DNA of 64,000 bases from JAABTH01 sp964492615 (GTDB lineage: Bacteria > Bacillota > Dethiobacteria > DTU022). A program made the translations under genes and the position numbers. Below are positions 52,980 to 60,757 of the stretch, one piece after another; within the stretch, counting starts at the first letter, position 1, and every line of letters begins with the position of its first letter. Where the stretch lies: the NCBI GenBank assembly GCA_964492615.1, contig CAZBKZ010000004.1, positions 43,644-107,643 of the forward strand, written 5' to 3'. The notes beneath the pieces are model-generated. The model did no database searches. It was not told the DNA's origin and worked only from the letters and a program-made list of their open reading frames with translations.

Positions 52980-54116
52980 ATGAAGAATTTTAAGAAGGCA
53001 ATAATTTTAGTAACAACATACCTGGTTGTTATTGGCCTGGCGGGTTTGATCAGCGCCTATTCAATAGGGCGCAGCATGGGTGCGCCTATAACGATAACGG
53101 GTACTGATACAGGTATAGATGTCAGCCCTGTGGGAGGAAAAATATTTGATCTTGCCAATCTTTATCCGGGCAAGGAAGAGGTCAGCACAGTTGTGATTGA
53201 CAATCACGGTGAAGATCCTTTCACGGTAGATATTACTGTTAACCTTGGTGGAGACCAGGTTTTAATTGATGCGCTCTGGCTTAAAATCAGCGATGCCTTG
53301 CATACTTATTACCAGGGTCCTCTTGCCGGGGCCAGTGCCACTATAGTGCAGGTGCCGCCGGGAAGCAGTACCGAGCTTGATTTAAGTTTAACCATGCTTA
53401 CCGGCCAGGGTAATGTAACCCAGAATAAGTCTGTTGATATGAACTGGTCTTTTGCCGCCGCCACTCTTGCTTCGCCTGGTCCGGGGCCTGGAGTGGGGCC
53501 GGGGGTTGATCCCGGTACAGGAGATGTGGAAGCTGTTTTTTCTCCACCGGAAGGTCCTGAAACTGCCCCCGAAGGTGAACCGGCCGGGGAACCGGCCACC
53601 GTACCTGCAGCAGCGGTGCTGCTTGCAGCTCCTGAAGAAGCGCAAACTGAAGGAGAAGATGAAATAGAGGCAATCCCTGCAGAGGTGGAAGAAATAACAC
53701 TTCCTCCGGAAGAACCACAGGTCGAACCTGTTACAGATATGGTTGAGTTGCTGGCTTTCTGGCCGTTGCTCCTGTTACTGTTACCTCTGTTGTTATGGTT
53801 TTTGTTCTCCAGCACTCTTCGTTTGCTCGTGCCGGACGGAAACGGCAAATTCAAGGTTGTGTCCCGTCGGATAGCCAGGTATAAACAGGGAAAATGGCAT
53901 ACTAATATAGGAAAAGAGCTGACAAGGCATTTACCCGAAAAAGGGCTGCTTATTGTCGATTTCAGGGGAGGGTTCCTGAAGGAAGCAGGCAAGCATATTT
54001 ATTCAGGTGAGAAAGTGATCGCTTCCGGTAGCCTGCGTTATGCAGTTTTCGGTAAGGACAGGTTTGTAAGCTGGACGGATGATTTAAAACAGCGGTCAGC
54101 GCGAATGATCGTCTAA
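52980..54116 (+). CDS. Membrane-anchored protein with TasA-like ectodomain
   Basis: A 378-residue protein. N-terminal signal or anchor (IILVTTYLVVIGLAGLISAY), a beta-rich ectodomain of about 125 residues ending in SVDMNWSFAAATLASP, a Gly/Pro then Pro/Glu-rich spacer (about 165-255), a second helix (LLLLLPLLLWFLFSSTLRLL) and a basic cytoplasmic domain (about 95 residues). The NW at the end of the ectodomain recalls the C-terminal NWKQ of the TasA-like proteins. It could anchor or assemble them. Good ribosome binding site. Confidence 0.6.
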   Translation: MKNFKKAIILVTTYLVVIGLAGLISAYSIGRSMGAPITITGTDTGIDVSPVGGKIFDLANLYPGKEEVSTVVIDNHGEDPFTVDITVNLGGDQVLIDALWLKISDALHTYYQGPLAGASATIVQVPPGSSTELDLSLTMLTGQGNVTQNKSVDMNWSFAAATLASPGPGPGVGPGVDPGTGDVEAVFSPPEGPETAPEGEPAGEPATVPAAAVLLAAPEEAQTEGEDEIEAIPAEVEEITLPPEEPQVEPVTDMVELLAFWPLLLLLLPLLLWFLFSSTLRLLVPDGNGKFKVVSRRIARYKQGKWHTNIGKELTRHLPEKGLLIVDFRGGFLKEAGKHIYSGEKVIASGSLRYAVFGKDRFVSWTDDLKQRSARMIV

Positions 54117-54143
54117 GTGCTGCAGGTTGCTGTCTGCCCTGGT

Positions 54144-55019
54144 TCAAATAATGATTTTTTCAGGCCAGGAAGCCATCCTTAGAATTCTGTTGCCGTATTC
54201 ACGCTGCATTTCACCAAAGACCTTAACCGTAGTTGCATCAGCAGGGTTATAGATGATCAGGTAAAGGTCTCCTTCAGTAGTATTTATGATGGTTTCGGTT
54301 GAATAAAACCTGACATGTCCGTAATCGGGATGATTAAAATCGAATAGTTCGTAAGTTAAATCTAGATGCTCTTCAAAACGGTGGCTTGAGTACCAGTCGA
54401 TATCAAACTGTTTATCTTTCAGCAGTTCCCTCAGCAGGTATTGAAAATATTCCATGTGACGGTAGCGTAAAGTTGTTCTTCTAAACATCAATATTGCCAT
54501 ATTGGCAGCTTCTCTCCAGTTTGAACCAACAATTTCCCGAAAACCCAGGTAAGGCGAGTATATGAAGTTGATCATATTAAAACCTGCCGGAATACCTGCA
54601 ACCTGATCTATGATTTCGGTAGGTATCTTGTAGATCTTTTGAGCAGTTATATTTGAGGCAACTATGTCGGCGTAAACATCAGTTATATAGGCTGGAAATT
54701 GCAGCGATTCCACCATAGCGATCAACTTGTTTAATTGGTCGATGGGGTCTTCCGTTCTATACATTTCTCGGTCATCTATACCGACGGCAGCTGAATAAAA
54801 CTCTCTCTTTTCCATGTTTGTCAGTTTAAAAGCTTCAGCCAGCAATTGAAGAGTCTGGTTATCCAGGTATTTGCGATCGCCTCTTTCCAGGCGGCCCAGC
54901 TGATTGGAAGTCAGGTGAATTGCCTTACTGAGACTTTCTCTTGTCCACTTGTTGCCGTAATCGTCATTGCAGTTATTGCGGAGAGTCTTAACCAGAAGGC
55001 CGAATTCACATAAATTCAT
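54144..55019 (-). CDS. XRE-family regulator with MmyB-like ligand-binding domain
   Basis: A 291-residue protein. Residues 1-75: helix-turn-helix (WTRESLSKAIHLTSNQLGRLERG). Remaining part resembles the MmyB-type ligand domain, with PAYITDVYADIVASNITA, SPYLGFREIVGSNWREAA and YSTETIINTTEGDLYLIIYNPAD; related domains bind fatty-acid-like ligands. ATG at 55019 follows AAGGGTG at 6 nt; a GTG at 55028 overlaps it. It lies head-to-tail opposite the surface cluster and could repress it. Confidence 0.8.
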   Translation of the reverse strand: MNLCEFGLLVKTLRNNCNDDYGNKWTRESLSKAIHLTSNQLGRLERGDRKYLDNQTLQLLAEAFKLTNMEKREFYSAAVGIDDREMYRTEDPIDQLNKLIAMVESLQFPAYITDVYADIVASNITAQKIYKIPTEIIDQVAGIPAGFNMINFIYSPYLGFREIVGSNWREAANMAILMFRRTTLRYRHMEYFQYLLRELLKDKQFDIDWYSSHRFEEHLDLTYELFDFNHPDYGHVRFYSTETIINTTEGDLYLIIYNPADATTVKVFGEMQREYGNRILRMASWPEKIII

Positions 55020-55393
55020 CTGTTTCACCCTTTATAAGGTTTGTTCGCCAGGGTGTTCTTACGCATTTTCGCATGTCGGTTTTAAAAAAAACATATTATC
55101 AGCAAATAAAAAATATAGCATCACATGTTATACTTTACAGACAATGACTCCCAAAAGATGTTAAACAGCGTAGAACAAAATATTACCATCTTTACCACTA
55201 TATCATTTATTTGTTATCTTATCAATAATTCCGCATTATCTACTAATCAATCGAAAGTGATACTTTAATAATAATTTTAAATATAGACACATATATGACA
55301 CGTAAGCTAGTTATAATAAAAAAAAGCAAAACGATTAAATACTGAAGCACAATAATCGGAATTTGCTAATAATCGCCTTGTGGAGATTTCTAT
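55020..55393. promoter_or_regulatory. AT-rich divergent gap between the two regulators
   Basis: 374 nt without a gene. It must hold the promoters of both the XRE-type regulator (minus) and the BTAD-type regulator (plus). A TATAAT (55312-55317) and a weak upstream element are visible on the plus strand; no convincing -35 was found. Confidence 0.4.
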
Positions 55394-56665
55394 ATGAATA
55401 GTTCATTAAAAACGGAAAATCGTAGTTCTGAGCTGCTACCTGAAGAGCTGGACATCAGCAATTCAGGCGCTATGAAAATCTACACCCTGGGCCGTTTTTC
55501 TGTGAATAAAGAGACACAATGTCTATCAGAAAAATGTAAGCGATCCAATAAAATCTGGGAGCTCTTTAAATACCTGCTTACGAATCGCGGTAAACCGCTA
55601 CCGGTGGAAAGAATCATAGACGATCTATGGCCGGATCAGGATTATAACGATCACAGTTCTGCCTTGCATACTCTTTCACACCGGATGCGGAACCTGTTTT
55701 TTGAGGAGTTTCCCAATATTGAAAAACCTTTTCAGCTTGATGTCAGCCAGGGTTGCTATTGTATCAATTTAAATAGTAGCTGCTGGTTGGATCTTGATCA
55801 TTTTTCTGTTTCCACTTACCGGGCGATGGAAACAAGAGTGGAACAACCTGAAACAGCGTTGAACTTATTTAACCAGGCTATTAATTTATACAGTGGCGAC
55901 TACCTGCCTGAATATGCATCGAAAAAATGGGTGCTTCCAGCTAAAAGGCACTATCGTAACCTCTACCTGCAAAGTTTGCATGGCGCAATAGATATACTTT
56001 TAAAAAGTAAAAAATATGGAGAGGTATGCTCACTTTGCGAAAGGGCTTTCCGCATTGAAAGTTTTATCGAAGCAGAAAATCTTCACAGTAATTACATGAA
56101 AGCTCTATACAAGGACGGCAGAACTAAAGAAGCGCTTAACCACTATGAGTTTCTCTCTTCTGCCCTTTACCAGGAATATGGCACAAAACCTCCGGCGGCA
56201 ATGCGCGATATATACAGGCGGGTTAAAAATGATCCCGGCACCAGCAAAGTGGATTTTAATGTGATCAGCGATAAATATGAAGAAAAAGCAGGCACCAGTG
56301 GGGCATTTATCTGCGACCAAGACTTTTTCCGATTCCTTTACCGGCTGGAAACACGGCGTAATGAAAGAACCAAGGCTCACATTACTCTTGGTCTTTTTAC
56401 TGTAAACTGGCTTGATTATAATAGTTACTGCTCCAAAGAGCTGAGCCGGGCGATGGATAACCTGGAAAATATTCTTCTCAGTAATTTACGCAGGGGCGAT
56501 GTTATTACCCGTCTTGGAGAAGCGCAGTATCTCTCCTTGCTGGTTGATCTGAATCGTCATCAGGCTAACCAGGTTTTTGAAAGGATAAAACAGTCATTCA
56601 GGGAAAAAATCAAAAACGGTGAGATATTACTTGAGGTTAACAGAAAAAGCAAGTATTCCGGGTAA
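55394..56665 (+). CDS. SARP/BTAD-family transcriptional activator with degenerate GGDEF-like end
   Basis: A 423-residue regulator. A winged-helix DNA-binding domain (about 27-115: IYTLGRFSVNKE, LFKYLLTNRGKPLPVERI) is followed by a bacterial transcriptional activator domain (about 135-275: SGDYLPEYASKKWVLPAKR, YMKALYKDGRTKEALNHYE). The last 110 residues look like a degenerate GGDEF-type domain (NLRRGDVITRLGEAQYLSLL) without the active GGDEF motif. Probable activator of the adjacent surface cluster, by position. GGAG sits upstream of the ATG. Confidence 0.8.
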   Translation: MNSSLKTENRSSELLPEELDISNSGAMKIYTLGRFSVNKETQCLSEKCKRSNKIWELFKYLLTNRGKPLPVERIIDDLWPDQDYNDHSSALHTLSHRMRNLFFEEFPNIEKPFQLDVSQGCYCINLNSSCWLDLDHFSVSTYRAMETRVEQPETALNLFNQAINLYSGDYLPEYASKKWVLPAKRHYRNLYLQSLHGAIDILLKSKKYGEVCSLCERAFRIESFIEAENLHSNYMKALYKDGRTKEALNHYEFLSSALYQEYGTKPPAAMRDIYRRVKNDPGTSKVDFNVISDKYEEKAGTSGAFICDQDFFRFLYRLETRRNERTKAHITLGLFTVNWLDYNSYCSKELSRAMDNLENILLSNLRRGDVITRLGEAQYLSLLVDLNRHQANQVFERIKQSFREKIKNGEILLEVNRKSKYSG

Positions 56666-56712
56666 GGAACAGTATGTTTTTGAATATCCGTAACCGGTTA
56701 TATTAGCAAGTG

Positions 56713-56740
56713 AAAAACGCCTCCGAAAAGGCGTTTTTTT
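56713..56740 (+). terminator. Rho-independent terminator
   Basis: A-run, CGCCT-6 nt-AGGCG and seven Ts; it lies about 50 nt after the BTAD gene and on the other strand would also end degV. Confidence 0.9.
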
Positions 56741-56761
56741 ATATCCGGCCTATTATAATGC

Positions 56762-57631
56762 TTATAGCATGCTCTGCAGGGTTTCGAATGAAGGTTGAAT
56801 CATCAGGCTGATCGCACCCGGTCCGATATGCGAACCGATACCGGGCCCTACCGGCCCCAAGTGCAGGTCGGCAATAACATAATGTTCTTTCAGTGCATCC
56901 AGCAGCAAGTTTGCCCTCTCTTCTGCATTAACGTGTACGACAGATAAATTTACCGGACTTTCAGGGGATACCTTCTTCAGGGCTGCCTCAACCAGGCAGC
57001 GAACTACTTTTGAACGTCCCCTGACTTTGTCGTATACACCGACCATTCCTTCCTCATCGGCATATAGGATTGGCTTGAGCTGCAGCAGTGAGCCCAACAG
57101 CGAGGCTGCTTTGCCTATTCTGCCGTTGCGCTGTAGAAATTCCAGGGTATCCACGGCAAAGACACTAAAAGTATTGGCAATAGATAAATTTGTGATGGCC
57201 AGCACTTCTTCCAAAGGCATACCTCTTTTTAACGCTTCGGCAGCGATTAATACCGAGCGGCCCACACCCTGCGAAGCGTTTAAAGTGTCGATGGTGATCA
57301 CCTTAGCTATGGCCTGTTCAGCTGCAGTTTTGGCCGAGTTGAGTGTTCCGCTTAATCTACCCGAAACATGTATACTGAGAATTGTATCGCCCTGGCCGGC
57401 AATTTCGTTATAAGCCAGCCTGAATGCTTCCGGTGAAGGCTGGGAAGTTTTCGGCATTTCGATTTCTGTTGCAAGCTTTTCGTAAAATTGCATCGGGGTA
57501 ATATCAACCCCGTCTGTATAAAGCTTGTCTCCGAAGGAGACGGTTAGCGGAACTACCCTTATCCCGTATTTTTCTGCCTGTTCACGGGAAACATCAGCGG
57601 TACTGTCGGTTACTATTTGAATAGATGACAT
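56762..57631 (-). CDS. DegV family fatty-acid-binding protein
   Basis: A 289-residue DegV protein. Motifs: IQIVTDSTADVSREQAEKYG, TSQPSPEAFRLAYNE, LSIHVSGRLSGTLNSAKTA, GVGRSVLIAAEAL and LEFLQRNGRIGKAASLLGS. DegV (FakB-type) proteins bind fatty acids and can present them to a fatty acid kinase; no FakA is in the window. Stand-alone gene. Confidence 0.93.
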   Translation of the reverse strand: MSSIQIVTDSTADVSREQAEKYGIRVVPLTVSFGDKLYTDGVDITPMQFYEKLATEIEMPKTSQPSPEAFRLAYNEIAGQGDTILSIHVSGRLSGTLNSAKTAAEQAIAKVITIDTLNASQGVGRSVLIAAEALKRGMPLEEVLAITNLSIANTFSVFAVDTLEFLQRNGRIGKAASLLGSLLQLKPILYADEEGMVGVYDKVRGRSKVVRCLVEAALKKVSPESPVNLSVVHVNAEERANLLLDALKEHYVIADLHLGPVGPGIGSHIGPGAISLMIQPSFETLQSML

Positions 57632-57796
57632 TAGATTTCTCCTTTACAGATAGATTTAAACTACCGTATAAGAATCATAACATAACCCTGTTATTTTGTA
57701 TGCTTTTTATTATCCGGCTTGCCGGAACAGTTTGGTTTAATGATTGACTGATCTGTGATAGAATACATTTAAACAGAGCAGAGGAGGACTCGTTAC

Positions 57797-58231
57797 ATGA
57801 TCAAGATGGAGGTTAAAACTGTAACAGCTGATCAAAGCGGTAATTTTCTGATCTTACTGATGGATGATGAAGAGAAGAAGGTCCTGCCTATTTCAATCGG
57901 CCCTCTTGAAGCCCAGGCCATTGCCCTGGTTTTGCAGGGAGAAGTGCCGCCCCGTCCTCTGACCCATGACCTGATGAAGACTGTTTTTGAACAGCTCGGT
58001 GGTATTCTGGAAAAAATAGTAATTACTGATATCCGTGACAGCACTTTCTATGCCGAGCTGCACCTGCGCCAGAATGATCAAACCGTGATCCTTGATTCAC
58101 GTCCCAGCGATGCCATAGCCCTGGCCCTGCGCTGTGAAACACCGATATTTATGGAAAACAGGCTGGTAGAATTTACTTATGACTTCCAGGATATCATTGC
58201 CAATGAAGATGGCGATGAAAAGCTGCACTGA
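57797..58231 (+). CDS. Bifunctional nuclease family protein
   Basis: A 144-residue protein (BFN, DUF151 family): PISIGPLEAQAIALVLQGE, RPLTHDLMKTVFEQLG and DSRPSDAIALALRCETPIF. Catalytic claims for the family come from plant members. AGAGGAGGA precedes the ATG. Two bases separate its end from the convergent EamA gene. Confidence 0.9.
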   Translation: MIKMEVKTVTADQSGNFLILLMDDEEKKVLPISIGPLEAQAIALVLQGEVPPRPLTHDLMKTVFEQLGGILEKIVITDIRDSTFYAELHLRQNDQTVILDSRPSDAIALALRCETPIFMENRLVEFTYDFQDIIANEDGDEKLH

Positions 58232-58232
58232 A

Positions 58233-59156
58233 TTAAGGCTTCATCCCTGTCCGGGAAACAGTTGCCAGCTGAACCGGTTTCACCTTCGCCAGTTGAACTA
58301 AAACAACCCCCACAATTATTATTACTGCCGATATAACATTTTGTGCAGTTACAGTTTCCTTTAAAATCAGCGCTCCCAGCACTACGGCAACCAGTGGGTT
58401 AATATAAGCGTAAGTTCCCGCTTTCGCTGCCGGCAGGGCTTTAATCATGTAGTTAAAAGCGGTATAAGCAAGAATGGAACCAATAAAGAGCAGGTAGAGC
58501 AGGGCGGCGATCCCGCTGGCAGAAGCGCCCGCTATGGAGATATCTCCGAAAATGGATGAGGCAATTAAAAAAACTACCCCGGCTGCGAACATCTGTAATC
58601 CGACCTGGGGCATCATCGACCCGCTGATGGTGCGGCGTTTCAGGTATATAGATGCGGCAGCCCAGTTCAGGGAAGCTGCCAGAACGCCGAGCACGGCAGG
58701 CAGGGTTTCACTATCCAGGGCAAAGTGGGGGCTGATCAAAAAGACAACACCCACAAAGCCAATTACCAGCCCTGCCCAGCCCACCCAGCTGAGCCGGTGT
58801 TCCTTCGGGAAAACAGCTTCAATCAGGGCCATAAATAGCGGAACCGAGGCAATTAACAGGGCTGTCAGCCCTGAGTCTATGGTTTGCTCGGCCCAGCAAA
58901 CCAAGCCGTTACTAACAAAGAGAAGCATAACTCCGGCAAAAATTATCGAACCGTAATCTTGTTTTGTTTGAGGAAACTGCCATCCCCGGATTCTGGCAAA
59001 AATTAAAATCAGCGCCCCGGCTATACTGAAGCGCAGACCGGCAAAGGGCAGAAAAGGCATATCACTGACCCCTACTTTTATGGCCAGGTAAGTAGAGCCC
59101 CACACAATGCATACTGTCAGGTAGGATAACAGGGCAAGATTTTTATTGTATGGCAT
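58233..59156 (-). CDS. EamA/DMT-superfamily transporter
   Basis: A 307-residue protein with about ten hydrophobic helices and the duplicated EamA repeat: YLTVCIVWGSTYLAIKVGV and later SLNWAAASIYLKRRTI. Likely exports or imports a metabolite; the substrate is unknown. The ATG at 59156 follows GGGGGA; an in-frame upstream start at 59198 is less likely. Confidence 0.87.
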   Translation of the reverse strand: MPYNKNLALLSYLTVCIVWGSTYLAIKVGVSDMPFLPFAGLRFSIAGALILIFARIRGWQFPQTKQDYGSIIFAGVMLLFVSNGLVCWAEQTIDSGLTALLIASVPLFMALIEAVFPKEHRLSWVGWAGLVIGFVGVVFLISPHFALDSETLPAVLGVLAASLNWAAASIYLKRRTISGSMMPQVGLQMFAAGVVFLIASSIFGDISIAGASASGIAALLYLLFIGSILAYTAFNYMIKALPAAKAGTYAYINPLVAVVLGALILKETVTAQNVISAVIIIVGVVLVQLAKVKPVQLATVSRTGMKP

Positions 59157-59262
59157 CGTATTCCCCCGGTTTCTACAGGAATTTATAATCCCGGGCACGG
59201 CCGGATTTTTAAATTATATTCCTACCAGGGGTAATAAGCAATAGCTGTTGGCTTAGCAGGGG

Positions 59263-60000
59263 CTAATAGGGGCTGATCAGGTCGGGTCTTACCGCTTCAA
59301 TACCCTGTGTATATTTGCTGTTAGCTACGTAGTGCAGTCCGTGTCGGCGAACCAGGCGGCTGACCCAGGCCGGCTGGTTGCTGCGGCATTTGATTTCTAA
59401 TATTATGATCTTATGGTGATGATTTTTAAAGAGAGCCGCTTCGGGGAACAAATCCCCGGCCAGGCAGCTCTGTACATCATGGTCCAGGGTTATCCGTAAA
59501 TCATCCCGGTTGCGTGGCTTGAATCCCTCGCGTTTGTACTCCACCAAAACTTTGGGCTGCAGGGCCCGCAAGTAATAGATTCTCTCAAATTCCTGCAACA
59601 CAGGGTTTTCGAGGCGCGACCAGTGGCGGTATTTCATGAATTCGCAGTATTCATCGAGAGTAATAAAGGCGCTGTATTTTTCTATTGCTTCACCCCAGCG
59701 GTTCTTCAGTTCTACCCTGATCACACTTTTTTCATTCTGTTCGGCGCTGTAGGTGCGGATGCGGCTCTTGATCCGCCCGAAGTTGCCTTCGATTTTTTCA
59801 TAATAGGCCTGGTAGATATCGTTATCATAGTAGAGGCTGCGTACCAGGTAACGCCCCTGCGGGGAGAGCCGGGTAAATTGATCCGGCTCCATGTACTGCA
59901 CCAGCTCGCTTTCAAGCCGGTAGTACTGCTCTATATTCAGCCGGTATTTATATTCAAAGCGCCAGGGTATAGCCTGGTCTTTATTTCTTGGCAGCAGCAT
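59263..60000 (-). CDS. VTC domain protein (polyphosphate polymerase-like)
   Basis: A 245-residue VTC-domain protein of the triphosphate tunnel fold: RFEYKYRLN, LVRSLYYDND, KSRIRTYS, RVELKNRWGE, LVEYKREGF, RITLDHDV, IILEIKCRSNQP. Basic and acidic residues of the tunnel are kept. Family members make or handle polyphosphate; in bacteria such genes recur with DUF4956 and CotH genes, as here. No SPX domain. Confidence 0.88.
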   Translation of the reverse strand: MLLPRNKDQAIPWRFEYKYRLNIEQYYRLESELVQYMEPDQFTRLSPQGRYLVRSLYYDNDIYQAYYEKIEGNFGRIKSRIRTYSAEQNEKSVIRVELKNRWGEAIEKYSAFITLDEYCEFMKYRHWSRLENPVLQEFERIYYLRALQPKVLVEYKREGFKPRNRDDLRITLDHDVQSCLAGDLFPEAALFKNHHHKIIILEIKCRSNQPAWVSRLVRRHGLHYVANSKYTQGIEAVRPDLISPY

Positions 60001-60042
60001 TTTTTTTCAACCTTTCTACAGGTAGTTTGCCTGGTTAGTGAG

Positions 60043-60723
60043 TTACATGGGCAGGGCCAGCTGCGGAGCCAGCAGGGTCACCTTCTTAACCCCTTCAAGT
60101 GTTTTTAAAGCCGTTATCATTTCCACTGCGCTTTCTTCCTGGGCCCTGGTAAAGCGTAGTTCATAGATTACTTCCCAGCCGTTATCGATAATATCATGCG
60201 ACCGAATCCTGGAACGGGTACTGTACTTGCTTATCAGTTCCCCTGCTTCTGCTGAAGGTGTTTCGCTGCTGCCAGCCAAAACCAGCACAAAGTCGGCGTG
60301 TTTGGGGCGACCGTATTCGAACAAAAAGAGCAGAAAAATAATAATGGCGATAAAAATAGTAGCCAACAGGGCAAGGGTCCAGTTTTCGGTGCCGCAGCCC
60401 AGCCCGACAACTATGGCCCAGAAAAGATAAACCATATCCCGGGTATCTTTGATTGGCGTACGGAAACGGATGATGGCCAGCGAGCCGATTAAACCGAGCG
60501 ATAGAACCAGATCACCGCGAATAAAAAACATAACCAGGGCTACAACAGGGGTGATCAAGACCAGGGTGGTTAAAAAAGCCGGTTCATAGTTCATGCCGCG
60601 GTGAGTGTTTCTATAAACTACAGCAATGAAGAAGGAGAGGAGCAGGCTCATCACTAGGGCAGTGAAAAGGCTCAGGGTCAGTTCCCCCGGAATAATAAAT
60701 GATTCAAGAATATTTTGCCACAT
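60043..60723 (-). CDS. DUF4956 membrane protein
   Basis: A 226-residue protein with about four helices near the N terminus (SLFTALVMSLLLSFFIAVVY, FLTTLVLITPVVALVMFFI, LSLGLIGSLAIIRFRTPI, FWAIVVGLGCGTENWTLAL) and a soluble C-terminal domain. The RFRTPIKDTRDMVY motif is typical of DUF4956. It usually partners a VTC-domain protein; function unknown. Confidence 0.87.
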   Translation of the reverse strand: MWQNILESFIIPGELTLSLFTALVMSLLLSFFIAVVYRNTHRGMNYEPAFLTTLVLITPVVALVMFFIRGDLVLSLGLIGSLAIIRFRTPIKDTRDMVYLFWAIVVGLGCGTENWTLALLATIFIAIIIFLLFLFEYGRPKHADFVLVLAGSSETPSAEAGELISKYSTRSRIRSHDIIDNGWEVIYELRFTRAQEESAVEMITALKTLEGVKKVTLLAPQLALPM

Positions 60724-60757
60724 TGTATCTACCTCCCATATTCTGACGGGTTCTGCA

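Noticed and set aside
53309..53992. A 227-codon frame on the minus strand, Ser/Pro/Gly-rich
   Set aside because: It mirrors the Pro/Glu-rich linker of the gene at 52980; the low-complexity sequence explains its length.
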